Assembly (NCBI GenBank): GCA_021292105.1
Contig: CM037874.1
Span: 13,431,115-13,495,114 of the forward strand
DNA from: Anadara kagoshimensis
Lineage: Eukaryota; Mollusca; Bivalvia; Arcoida; Arcidae
Reading direction: 5' to 3'
Length of the DNA stretch: 64,000 nt
The translations under genes and the position numbers were made by a program. Below are positions 35,901-49,427 of this stretch, in pieces (the stretch's first letter is position 1; every line of letters begins with the position of its first letter). Below the pieces are notes generated by a model, which was not told the origin of the DNA, made no database searches, and was given only the letters and a program-made list of their open reading frames with translations.

Positions 35901-38900
35901 CTTCTTTATATACAGCGATTTTGTTTGTTTAAAGTTACTACTCAATAAAGGTAGTTTCCTCTGGAGAAAATTACTAAACTTTCCCAATAAGACCAGTAGA
36001 ATTCCCAAAACATCAGTGATAAACAAGTAAATCTAAATTTTCCAAATTTAAAAGGCAGAGGGTCATTTTTAAAAACCATAATAAAATCACTGATATATAC
36101 ATGTACATGTGTTATATTGTAGAATCATTTACGAGAGGGATATGGACGATTGATTGGTGCTTACTGTAAACTGTTAGTGGAGAAGTTAAATTACCACAGA
36201 AAGGTCTATATTAATTATATTTTATTCATATTTATATTTTAAATAGTCTTTTTTTTCTCTTAAAAATTGCTTAATCTCTAGTCAGTGTATGTTTATGGAT
36301 CACATCACTTCTCACCCTCTAGGTTTAATTTCCAACAGGTCCTATTTTGAGAAAGTTTGTCAATTCACTGAGAGTCAATGGTTTTTTTCTGGGCATTTCC
36401 GTTTGGTTCCCTCCACCATTCCAGAACAAGAGTTAAAGGAACTTGATGGGGACGTAAAACTCAATTACTCCATACTCCAGTCAGTATATTTTATATGTTG
36501 TGGTATGTGTGTATAAATGTGTGTGTATGTCAGAGTTCATCAATGTATCTGTTTTACGGAACCCATGTTTCACCATTTCCATTCCAGCTTTTACACAGCC
36601 CTGTCGTATTCCGAAATTAAGACAGAAATGGTTGACCAAAATAAACATAAATGATTATTTCAACATAAATAAGAAATATGTGCTTCCAAACAACCATTTG
36701 TGATATTGAACTGATTGATTTGAGTACTGCTTGTGAAAAAAAATGATGCAATGTGTACTTGTGTTCTCATATAAGCTATTACCACATTTATATATCATTT
36801 CTTTTTTTATTACAGAACAATCAGATACCTGGTAATTTGTTGATGGCAGATGAACAGTTTACAAAGATATGTGGTGGAGATGTAAATAACTAGTAAGTAT
36901 GGATACATACCAATAGTCTGTGTTACCGTATATTGACACGTTATATCTCTGGTTTCATTGCCTCTCTGATGTCATGATGAGGACTTTTACAGCTTATTTC
37001 TTCTATATTCAGGCAGTTCTTCATCTTCAGCTTGGTGCTATAGAAGCAAATTTTTAATCTGCTATGGCTTCGTCAGAAGTGTAGCGGTTTTCTGTTACCA
37101 GTAACTTCTCGTTGATAATTTACACCCATATAAAATACATTATGTTGATGCTGTTTATTGATTTTTTTTCTAAACTGATCATTTTAGAAGGTACTATTTG
37201 ACCAGTTTTTGTAAAATGACCCCACATTACTTTTACAGTTGCATATTTAACATTGAAATTGTATTAGGTGAATGTTTTGAAAATCTCCCCCCCCCCCCCC
37301 CCCTTCTGAAAAATCATAGATTGAACCTTGCCGAAAGTGTATTATATAGTCCTACCAGTCTAAAGGTCAACAACTGACAGAATTAATATTATTTAATGTT
37401 AAAAGTTTGTATTTTCATGTTGCTGTGTATACTGTATAGTTGTTTAATTCTGCGGGGATAAAATTTTGTGGTTTAGACACAGGAACTTATTCACGGGTAT
37501 AAAATTTCACTGTGCCGTGGCCAGTGTCAACAATTTTCTGTACGGATTATTTAAGTCTAAGTTTAATGAATGCTACATGAAAATATTCACTTAGTATTTA
37601 ATTTTGCGCTATAATGTCAAACTGTAAAATTTAATTATAGTGAATAAAAGCAACTATACAGTTTAACCTTGAAGCAGATAAATAAAAACTTGTACCCTAT
37701 TAAGATATTTTTTTTCTGATTTCCGATTTATTTGGAATATTAATTAATATATTGTTTATAAGATTATATGTGTTATTCCATCCAATCAAATGATGTGGAT
37801 AATTTTGATTGACATCAAAAGGCAGAAGTATAAAGTGAAACATTTAATAGGATAATATACCATTTAATTTATATTACTTTTAACATTTTTTGTGTTATTT
37901 CAACCAATCAGTGATGTGAAAGAAAGGCAAGTTAACCAATAATTCCTATGGGATTTGTTCTCAGCTGAGGATCATTTTAGTTGTTGTGCTATCATAGCTT
38001 ATTACTTCGTATCTCGTCTCCATCATGCAGGTTGCATGTTAAGGAAATCAAATGACATCAGATTTAATTCTTGGTTCTTAAACAGCTACTACATGTCGAT
38101 AATATCAGATAAGGGTTTATTATTATGTTGCAGTAGAGTCAAACCTATCTATAAAGGCCACCCAAGGGAACCAGTAAAAGTGGCCTTTATGGGCAGATGG
38201 CCCTTGTATACAGGTTCAACTTATATGAATAAAGAACAGTTGGAATACAATTCTACTGGCCTTTATAGGCAGGTGCCTCTTATATAGAGGTGGTCTTTAA
38301 GGCAGGTTGGACTGTACATTTATTTTCCTTGTTTTAGTTCATATCATATGTATTTCAATCCTCTCATATTGAACAAGGTTGGGGGGGAAGAATGGTCTAA
38401 AGCATCAGAAAGTTTGTCAGAAGCCGATAGTTACCATAGTGGTTTTCTCCATGCACTCTGGTTTCCTCCACCATACATGAGCTGACTGTTTCAGTATCAG
38501 TGAAAGAATCTGGGGCATAAAACTCCATTACTTCACTATTCCTATTGTACAGATCTGTTTTCAAGTATGATTATTCTCAAATACTGAAGTTTAGTTTGTC
38601 TCTTAAGGCGATGGGATAATCTATGTTATACCACTTGCATGTGCATGACTAAAAATGTTTTCATAAAAGTTTAGATTTTTTTCCACTTTAAAATTAATTC
38701 CAAAATAACTTTCATGAATTGATTCTCTTGTTGTAAAACCTGGAGAGTTATTTTAGTTTAAATTACCCATAATTGAGTTAAGTTGAGTAATGGTGTTTAA
38801 AATCCCAGTCAAAAATATTTCATTTATATCGAGACTTCACCAAGCTTTTTGTGACACAGGATCTCGTTTATTTTAAGTTCTCATCTGGAAGAACCTTGAC

Positions 38901-41900
38901 TTTCATGTCCTAATGCAGAGTGCTTGGCGAAAGAACAGTCACTATCCATTTTCAAGTCTTGGGTCAGACCTGGTAGGGGCTCAAGCCCACAACCTTTCAC
39001 TTACGGAGCAAGCACTCTACCAACTGAGCTACTGCAGTGGTTTAAATTACCCATAAATCACTTGTGGTTTATGCAATTTGGCAATATTTGAGCAGAAATT
39101 GTGAAACACATAAAAGAGTAACTTTATCCGTGGCAGCAACATTGTTTCATGGGTCTTTTAAAGATAAAATTTTAAAAGTTACCAAAATTCTTAACAGATC
39201 CTCAAGGTGGAGACAGCTAGATATAACTTAACAAATGATTCTTGTTCTTGGATTGCAAGTTGTATATTTAGTCTGCTTTTTTCAAAACATTAGGTCCAAG
39301 ATAGCTACTTTGCCAAATAAGTTATTAAAACATTACGGCTGTGATAGCTGCTTAACCAAACAAATTCTCAAAACATTAGGGCTATGATAGCTGCTTTGCC
39401 AGATAAATTCTCAAATTATTAGGTCCTAGATAGCTACTTTGACAAATGTTTTTCTGAGATAGCTACTTTGCCAAATAATTTCCAAAATATTTAAGTCTGA
39501 GATGGCTACTATGCCAACTATTTGTCTAAATAATATGTGTTAGATTGCTACTATGTCTTTCATTTTGTGAAAACATTAGATAAAGATTAGCTAGAGGGAA
39601 AACGTAATTTTACAAATGTGTCATGTAATAGTAAGCTAGTTTGAGAACCAAGATGCTGGACTTTGTGTGGCTTATATATGTCTATATTTCAGTGATTATC
39701 ATTGGTGATGGGAAGTTGATGTTCTCATCAGTATCTAGTTAGGTTTATCCATGGCATGTGTCATGTTATGATAACCCTGTAACATTTTTGTGTTATCTTT
39801 TTTTCTATTGGATATGGATTTATTTAATTCATAACTTTTCTAACAAAAATGAAGATTTACATTAATTCTAGGTTTCCACGAATTTAGAATTATTAGTACC
39901 AAATTTCAAAATTTGTGAAAATGTAGTTGTTTTTAAAGTATTTTTTTCTCAAATTTGCTTCAGTATGTTTACTTTTTCAAGATTTTCCCAGATATTAGTA
40001 GCAAATGTCGATAGTTACTAAGAATGGAAATGTGCAATAATTTGCAACAACATTTTGCAAGCTGAAACATTTATTTTGCACAGACATCAGTGGATATCAT
40101 CTTGTTCATGGATAAACATTTTTTGTCTTTACTTGGTACAGGTAGCACAATTCATTCTGTCATTTATTGTTGATACTTCCAATTTGACGTATTGATTTAC
40201 GCGTCCATTTTATCAATATACCCTGTATTCTACAACTACAATTTATTAGTCCAGGTATCATTTCCGTTTCCGATCTCATGACAGCTGCTTGAATCCTCTC
40301 CCTGGTGTAGGTATGTTGTCCTCAGTGTCTCAATTTTTCTCGGGGTCTTATTATGACCCCATGGAATTTTTCATCTTGGTGCAGGTATATTGTTCTCAGA
40401 ATTCAAAGAATCCTCTTGTTCATCATTGTAGTAATAATAATTATTGTTTTAACTAGATTTAACTTTAATTGTTTTAACTCGTTTATCTGTCTGGCTATAC
40501 ACCCACTGTTCTCCAATGCTTACAGGTGCATCTATTCTTACTTTGCTATTTGTCACTGGTTACAGGTAATTACTCACAGTAAAATCACTAACGGTAATTA
40601 ATTAAATATGCAAATGGAATATAATACCATAATCTGTAATATTTCGAAATCAGGATATTGTAAGTACTTATTGAAATGTGTAGGTTGATAGACTTATCCT
40701 AGATTAAAAATGGAGAGAATACTGCAGCATACAACTAGATTTGCTGTTGAGAAATACATTTAGTGTCTTAAAATCAACTACAGTCTACTTCGAGAATAAC
40801 GAAGTTGCTAACAACGAATTTTTGGGTATAACGAACTGATCTCACAAGTCCAGATTTTTTGCCTATTAAATAACATATAAAATAAACTGGTATAATGAAG
40901 TCGGAAATAACGAAAAATCGTCAATAACGAATCCAAAATTTAGTCCCCATCACAATTTACATCGTTTATAACCAAGTTGTTTACCTTGATTTGGTTCACT
41001 GAGTTGTGTGTTAAACATTTGGCGTACTCGATTCCCATAGCGTGAGTGAGTTATTAGTCAGTCATTGAAGCATTGATTAGTATGGGATTATTAGCGATAC
41101 CTAAATAACCGAGTAGTGTTTGTTTTCTTTGTGTTTGATATTTTTATTCTCAAAATGGCATCCATACCGAAAAGACAAATGATTTCTCTACAGAAAAAAC
41201 TAGAGATAATACAGTAAGTGGAAAAAGGCAGTAAAACAAAAAAGTAAATTGCTAATGAGTATAAAATTCCAGCGAGTACTTTAAGTACTATTTTAAAAAA
41301 GAAGAGAGAACTAACTGATTCGGCTGATGAGATCAGTCCAGCCAGGAAAAAAAAAATAAGAACATGTTTATTTCCTGAAGTTAACAAAGCGTTACTTAAG
41401 TGGTTCCACAATGCTAGGGCGGAAAACATTCCGATAACAGGGCCAATTTTATTGGAAAAAGCGCACGACCTGGCTAAAAAAGATGAACTTTATAAATTTT
41501 TACATCTCAGGAATTTGGATTGATAGATGGAAGCTAAGTCATGGTGTGATATGTAAAAGTGTATGTGGCGAAAGTAATGATGTGACTGAGAACACAGTCA
41601 ATGACAGAGAGTGATTAAATATTTGTTACGCTGTTGTGAAAAGAAAATTCAACCTCAAATTACCGTTTTGTCGGTCAAAAAACAGAAATCAATTACCGAC
41701 TTTTTCACTTTTAAGGGACACTAAGATTAATGCTGATTGAATAATTGTTGTTGAACTGCATTGTATATATACGTGTGTAATAATGTAATTACATCTTTAA
41801 TAAATTATACTGATAAATAATTCCTTAATAAATTTCATTTACTGTATTTCTCGGTTTCACCATACATCTCGGCAATAACGAAATTCTGATATAACGAACT

Positions 41901-44900
41901 ACTTTAATTCGTTTTTTGCGAGGTAGACATGTATATGGATTTCTTGCTCATGGAGCTCACAGATTTATTTTTTTAGGACTTTAGACATGGTTGCTTCTTT
42001 ATTTCCTGGAGAATTTTATAATTATAACATTACACATGTGCATGTGTGTTATCTACATTTTAGAGCAAATAATTTCCTGTTTTTAAATCTTACTACTAAC
42101 AATAACTCTATTGACATTAAGGTTTTAACTGTTGATTATCACGATGTATCTTGGCTTCTTTTGTCACAAACTTTTTATTTATATTTTATATTACAGTTTT
42201 GAGATAAGTGTAGATATGTTAGACTATATGGATGAAATACTACAGCTCCAACAATCAGGTCAGTACATAGCAGACGGACATGGCCCAGTAGTACTGTCAA
42301 TGAGACTCAAAACCAAGGTCCTGTGTCTCTGCTCTGTAGAGTTAAAAAAAGAGTAGACTAACTGTGGCCTCTACAGAGGATGCTTACAATTAGAAGCGAT
42401 TGAAACAGACTTGAGTAACATAAGAACATAAAAGCAGGGTTTCAAAATTCTGTTTTGTACCAACATAAAAAGTTTTGAAAGCCTTATGTACATGTATCAA
42501 CATTGAAAGTTCCATGTGCAATTATGATATCATATGTAGAAAAAAGCAGTATTATCTTGGTAAAAAAGTGACAGGTCCAAAAGACTTTTAGAGTTTAATA
42601 ATCAAGGGTCCAATTATAAAGTCAATATGTCATAAACCTTGGACACAGGGGATTTTGAACCCCTGATTTAGGGAAGGTCATTTCTGTTGACATGGGTCTT
42701 ATCAGAGGGTACCCACTTTTATGTTGTTATATCTCTTAATAATCACCACTAGGAGTTGGTTTAAAGGTGCCATTTGTTGATGTTTGACATGACATCAGCA
42801 TTAAAAACATAATGTGGTTTTAAACAACATATTTTTTGTCCTTGACCCTGGTAACTGAGGCTAGTAACTTTTGGCAAGGATAAGTTACTTTTTAAAGTGT
42901 TATATATATATATTCACCACAATTAAAAATGTTGAAATTATCAAGACAATGATTCGTTGAAAAATTTGACTTATTTCCAACAGTATGAAGTTGACATATC
43001 ATTTCAACCTTGTCATGTCAGCATCTTGGACGTCATATAGTTGTATTTATTGAATTGCTTCTTGAAAAAAAATATACTGATTGTAACATAAATTTTTGTT
43101 TGCATTTCAGTTTTCAGTTCTTTAGACATGTCTCGTTCCAATTCCATGACAAATTCAGGACAGTGTAGACTGGCACCACTAATATTGTGTATACAGGACT
43201 CCTGTCAGCTTTATGATTATATTGTGAAATCCCTCTTCAGATTGCATTCCAGTAAGTATCAATGACATTTCATTTTATTTTCATCCCTTGTATGAGACCA
43301 TATTTATTTCTCTTTCCAATTACCGGTAAGTTTTAATAATATCATAACTATTTTTTTTTGTTTCTTGCTTGTGACTTACATGTATTGTATAAAAGAAAAT
43401 ATTCATGGGGAATTTGCTCATTTTGTTAAATTTGGTGAAAAATTGGGTTATGATTGCTTCAGATATTCATTCTGTAGAAAATTAAGAGATGTTTCTAATG
43501 CAAATAGGAAGACTGAATCAGATTTAACAGAGAACAGAGACAGAAATAAAAGAGGCGAAAGTTTGGGGAGAAAACAAAATCCCATCAAATAGAAGATTAC
43601 TGTGTTGGCCATGTGTTCTTTAGGAAATTATATGAACTTAGTCAAGTAAAAATTGTTATATCCTGTACAGAAGATATAACATTAATTTATATATGATATA
43701 CTATGTTGTAGGTTTACCTCCAGATACATTATCAGGTCATAGAGACAGGTTCTTGTCAGCATATAAAAGGTAATTATAGCAAATTACATGGTAACACTAC
43801 CCTGTGACATTAACAAATGGAATTGAAATTTTAATAGCCCTGCAAAAGAATTGTATTGAGATATATAGAAATCAACCTGTTCATCTGTCTTGACATCTGT
43901 CCCAGTATAATGTCCACTCAGTATTTTCTATGTCTTTGGATAAATTTATATCAAACTTGGCACAAAAGTAAACCAACATGAGACCATGTTTCACAAACCA
44001 AATTTAGATGCATTGGTCAAGGGTCGTGACTAGGTGACAAAACCTATGTAGGGATATAAGTCAGCTTCAGTGACAGTTCTGTTTAAAATAATATAAAATC
44101 AATAAAACTACATATGTAGCATGACACTTGGATATGGATTTTCTAAGGTTCATGCTATTTCATGTAATAAAATAATTTGACTGTTATGATACTTTATTTC
44201 TGTGGAATTTCAGTAAAGCATTCTTACATGGGGTTTGCCAGAATATCACATGATTAATACCCCATACCATTTGTGTAGAAAACAATTATCATTAACAATA
44301 ATGCTATTACCAGTAAACAGAAAAACAAATTATTTGATCATGTGTCCAATAAAAATAATGGTTCTATGCAAATGACATTAGAACATGCTAATGAACCCTT
44401 ATGTTACCAATTACAGGGTTAGCACTGGCTTTCAAAAAGTTGGGACCAAAACATTAGGAAATTTTAAAATTAAGGAGCCAATTCGTATGATAAGTAGCCA
44501 GTAACTTAAGAAAATTGACAAAATGTCTGAAATGTAGTTCCTCTAATCTGCTGTATAGATTTTCTCGATTATTACTAATTGGTAAAACTTTTAATTTTTC
44601 ATACGTCTGTAAAAAGATGATAACAAATTCGTGATTTTCTTTTGGCTCATAATTAAGTTGATAAAAATAATTTTGTAGCATAAATATTAGCTTAAAGCTA
44701 ATTTGGAGCCAGAAATTGTAAAAATTAGCAATTGGCTAAATTGGCAATTGGCAGAGCTAACCCTGATGTAATAAATTAGATTTGGTGCAAAATCAAAAGT
44801 TTATGCAGTATAAAAAGAGGTTTTAAGTACATGTATATATCAACATAATCAAAGACATTACAAATGACATATATCCATATGTATAATATAAATTTTTATT

Positions 44901-47900
44901 CTTCTTTATTTATTCTTATTTTACAGATTAAAACAGTTTTATTATAGTAGTCATAATTTACAATACTTCAAAAATTTAGTTCAAGTCCCAGTGCTACCTG
45001 ATGTAAGTACATATGAACTGGTATAGCCCAGGTCAGCTGCAAGAGAGAAAGGGTTTTTCTTTGCTATAGGCCTTCATTGGTTGCCCAAATATCAGTATAA
45101 TGGACTGAGTGCTCTGTGATGTTTATCTGGGATATTATGGACGAGTGTACTAGTACTCTAATAATTGCCATTAGTGTGTTATTGCAAAGATTATCCTAAA
45201 TAATTATACAAAACTTGCTCACCATAAGAACTTGTGTTTAGTGTATCAAGGCGGTCAGTTCGAGGATGATGGAGGAAACTGGAGTGCCCAAAGAAAATCA
45301 CTTACCTTCAGCAAGCGAGCTGAATCTTTCTCACTGTGATCCATCCTGAGTGTGATTTGAACCTAGGTGGTGAGAGGCACTTTGATATGCAAGTGCACAG
45401 TTAGACCACTTGGTCACTGAGGCCCCTGCAAATTACTGAGTTTAATGTTACGATTTATTTATATTTTAGGAACCTCCCAACTTTTTGATAGCTTCAGATT
45501 TCAGTAAACATGTTCTTATGTGTTTATATTTTAGGAACTTCCCAACTTTTTGATGGCGTCAGATTTCAGTAAACATGTTGTGATGTGTTTATATTTCAGG
45601 AACCTCCCAACTTTTTGATAGCTTCAGATTTCAGTAAACATGTTAAGCCAGTAGCCGTTGTACCTAGTGAACCAGAACCAGATCCCGAGCCTGAAACTCC
45701 GGACACAGAGGATCTAATAGATACATCTGTACAGGTTAGTTCAAATTTATAACTTGCATTACACATCAAGTATCAATCAATGAACATTTTAAATTCACCT
45801 GGGTCCCTGTTGTTAAAGGTACTGTTAGCTTGAGAAATTGGTTATTCACAAACTGGGAGTAAAAATATATTACCAGTGCAATTTTATTTTCTTTGTCAAA
45901 AATCCTGAAAATTTGTTGGAATTTTAGTATATTCATATATAGGTCTAATAGTAAATCTTATGGATAACATCTTCTTAACTCAACTGGGGCATGTGATGCC
46001 ATAGATTTAACAAGAGTTGTTATTGGCTCTCATTTAGAATAAAACTAAAAAAAAGGAAATTCATTGACAGACAACAGGTAAATAAGGAATAAAATGTAGT
46101 TTCCCATTTTTGTACAGAAATGAGTGACCCATCACCCCATTTTGAAATCTAGGGGACACCATCTCCTCAAAATCTCCAATCCTAGATGCAACCCTGAAAC
46201 AGTAGTTTATTTCCCTTTTGTGTATCTTAAAAACAGCATAACAGTCAAAATAAGTACAGTAAAACCTCGTTATAATGCCCCTCGATAACTTTTCCACCTC
46301 GCTTATCGCCACACTATTTTGAAGTCCCAAAAATCCATTTTGTTTATGTTTTTCTTTATCTGCCTCCCCCGATTTATCGCCAAACCCCTTTATAACGCCA
46401 AAATTTGACTGAACAAATAGTGGCGATGAATCGAGGTTTTACTGTATATTAAACTTATGGGAACAGTAAAATATACCCAATCATCAGGTATTTTCCATAT
46501 ATTTGACAAGAAAAATAAATAAAGAGGTGCCTACTCTTCAGGAACACCCAGTCTCATTTTTCTTGTGGAAATTCACATGTTTTAAGATATTTTGCCAGTT
46601 TTCCTAGTTTTTACTTTTCTTTTTGGACTGTTATTTGGACATTGTTTGATTTCTATTGTTCATTACAATTTCAGTAACATTTGTTTAAGAATTGGTAATT
46701 CCTGATACAATATATGGTAGCTAATCATTTCTGATGTAAGAATTGCTTTGGGCTTTGGATATGTGTCTCTAAACATGAATAATAAGTTTACTTTTATTGG
46801 TTCAAGACAAATTTATGCACTTTGTTTATATTCTAGGACAAATTTGATGCAGCATTTGGTAGTAATGGATTTGGTCCTCCAGAAATAGATGAAAGGTACG
46901 AATTGATATGACTAATATTATTTTACATACAGTAAAACCTTGATTCATTGTTGACAATTGGCAAATTTTGGAATTATGAAAGGGGTATAAATACCAGTAC
47001 ATCTATCACTATCAGGATAACTGAATAAATTGAAGGAGGCTTATGAAGAAAATCATAGAAGAGGTGGATTTTGGGACTTAAAATTGTGTAGTAATCAGCA
47101 AGGTGACAAAGTTTTTGAGGGGCATTAAAATGAGGTTTTACTGTACAATATAAAAGAATCATTGATATTTAGATTATAAATTTTATGGTGACGTTTTTTA
47201 TGGGTGATTATTTGATTCGTAAGCTATAACAGATGAAAAATGAAAGATTACTGGAATTTACTGTAATTTCACTGTGGTCTATTTAATCCATTTTTTGCCA
47301 TGATTTCTACATTTGGGGGACATAGTAATGGTGCCCGATCGCCATTACCACTTGAAAATTAAACTTGAATTTATTTTATGTTTCAGAGATCTGATAATAG
47401 AAAGATTAACTCGACAAGTACAGGAACTAAGGGCTGAATTAGAGAGAGTGAAAGCAGAGGTAAGGAATATATTGTACATAATATATACATGTAAACCTAC
47501 ATGTAATAGTTGTCATTTATTTTTATTTTCTTATGTGGATCGAATTTCATATCCTGATACTATTATTCAAATTTATTTGTGAAATCATGTCAAAAATATT
47601 TGTTCAAGAGCAAAATGACTGGAAATTGGTAAGTTGGTGTGTCTGGTTTTTTTTAAATGGCCATTTTAAGGATATACACATTATCTTTTTGCATTGTCAG
47701 TTGATGGTGAGTGCAAATAAATGGAAGTGAGTTTAATGAAAAAAAAATATTTTTAAAATTTCATTTATCATATTTTATTGTTCTCACAAAAATTAAACCT
47801 GAAAATTTTCTGATTTATAGTAATTTATCTTTTTTTATAGGACCAACAAATAATCAACAAGTTAAGAGAGGAAAAGGCAAGGCTAGAGAAAATCCTGGCA

Positions 47901-49385
47901 GAATTACGAATATCGGCTGATTCTTCATTGAAGGTTTGTTAATTGTTAAAGACTTACTTAGACATGTGGTTTTCTGGGCATACACCAAGTTAACATGATT
48001 TGTGTATTGAAAGTTGACTGCACAGTTTGCAGGATAAGGATTGTGACAATAAAACTATTCCCTTGAAAAGTGAAATTTAAAGAATTGATATCTGTAGAGG
48101 TCTGTTAGGGGACCTTAAACCATGACATGTGATTGACATGATATCATTTTTCATTATAATTAAGTTATAAGACGGAGTGTTGTCACCTGGCTGAGAGCTG
48201 GTCATTAATTCCATTGATATAGAATTACTAGGTATTGGATCTTGCATACTTGTAATAAATAGTAGAAGGTTATAAAGTAAGGAGATGGTAACTACTAAGT
48301 TGGTCCACTTAATAAAACATATAGGGCAGACATCAACTTTGATGGAAGATGCAAATGAAAAAATGATGTTTCACAATTTTTTTTATTTTCTTATTTTTTC
48401 ACTTAAATTTGAAGGAAAATGAAGAGTTGAAGAAGCATCTTAAAGAGGCAGAAACAAAAGCTAGTGCAGCTGATAAACTATCAGAAACTGAAAGTAAGTA
48501 ACGGAATATCTACGTCTATCATGATAACAGATTCTGAATTAAATCAGTAAATCATTATACACAGTAAAACAGTTAGCAATGTTTTAATTTCAGCATTTAT
48601 TTCATGTCAAGAAGTTGATTTATATTCAGAATAATGGTATTATTATACTTGATCAAACCACATTTGAAGGGTTGTCTGTCTATGTCCATCTGCCCTTCCT
48701 TTTGTGTAAATTCATGTTGGCTATAACTCATTTCTTCTTAAGAATAATTTTATAAAACTTCTCACAAATGACACTTTTGATCAAATGGTGTATCATGACA
48801 TTGAACCAACCTCATATATTAAAGGTCATTGTCACAAAAGGTATGTGGGATTTAGTGCAAAACATGTCTTGCTACCTTATTAGTGGATAAAATTTTCTTT
48901 TAATCTTTTTCAGAACATGCAAAGGCAAATGAAGAGAAGTTTAAGAAAATGAAAGATATATATGGAAAGTTAAGAGAGGAACATGTAACTCTTTTAAGAG
49001 CGGTAAGTATTCAACATTCAGTTGTAACAGTAATGTTTGTATTTTGCAATGTTAAATATTTCCTTTGCATGGATATGGTGATTACAAACCTATCACAAAG
49101 TTTGACAGTTGATTCTGCGTTTTGAATTGCCATTGTTTTTACATATACATGTATGTTCATGTAAAAATAAATTTTGTTTTTTCTTGGAAAAAAATTCTCA
49201 GGTAGACTTGTTTATAAAATTCAAAAACTCATATTCATATAGTGCCTAGCCATTTGTGAGTTAAAATTATGTTGATATATTATAACATGCATTTATTTAA
49301 TTACATGTATTTATAGCATGCGGAAGTCACAAAGAAGCTTGATTCAGAGAAAAGAGCAGTCCAAGAAAAAGAACAACTTGTAAAG

Positions 49386-49427
<42 letters not shown>

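Larger units (their letters stand above)
36893..42196. other. HIP1 intron 6 (5.3 kb)
   Basis: No exon was found. It holds a poly-C run (about 37287-37303), a TA-type MITE (38136-38314), a SINE-A (38398-38535), a SINE-B in reverse (38785-39043), a degenerate tandem repeat (39285-39570), a diverged copy of the small hAT-like MITE in reverse (about 39868-40030) and a decayed Tigger/pogo element (40781-41931). About 37.3-38.1 kb and 40.05-40.75 kb show nothing recognisable. Confidence 0.7.

Noticed and set aside
41091..41429. 112-codon - strand ORF
   Set aside because: It runs antisense to the decayed Tigger transposase remnant.
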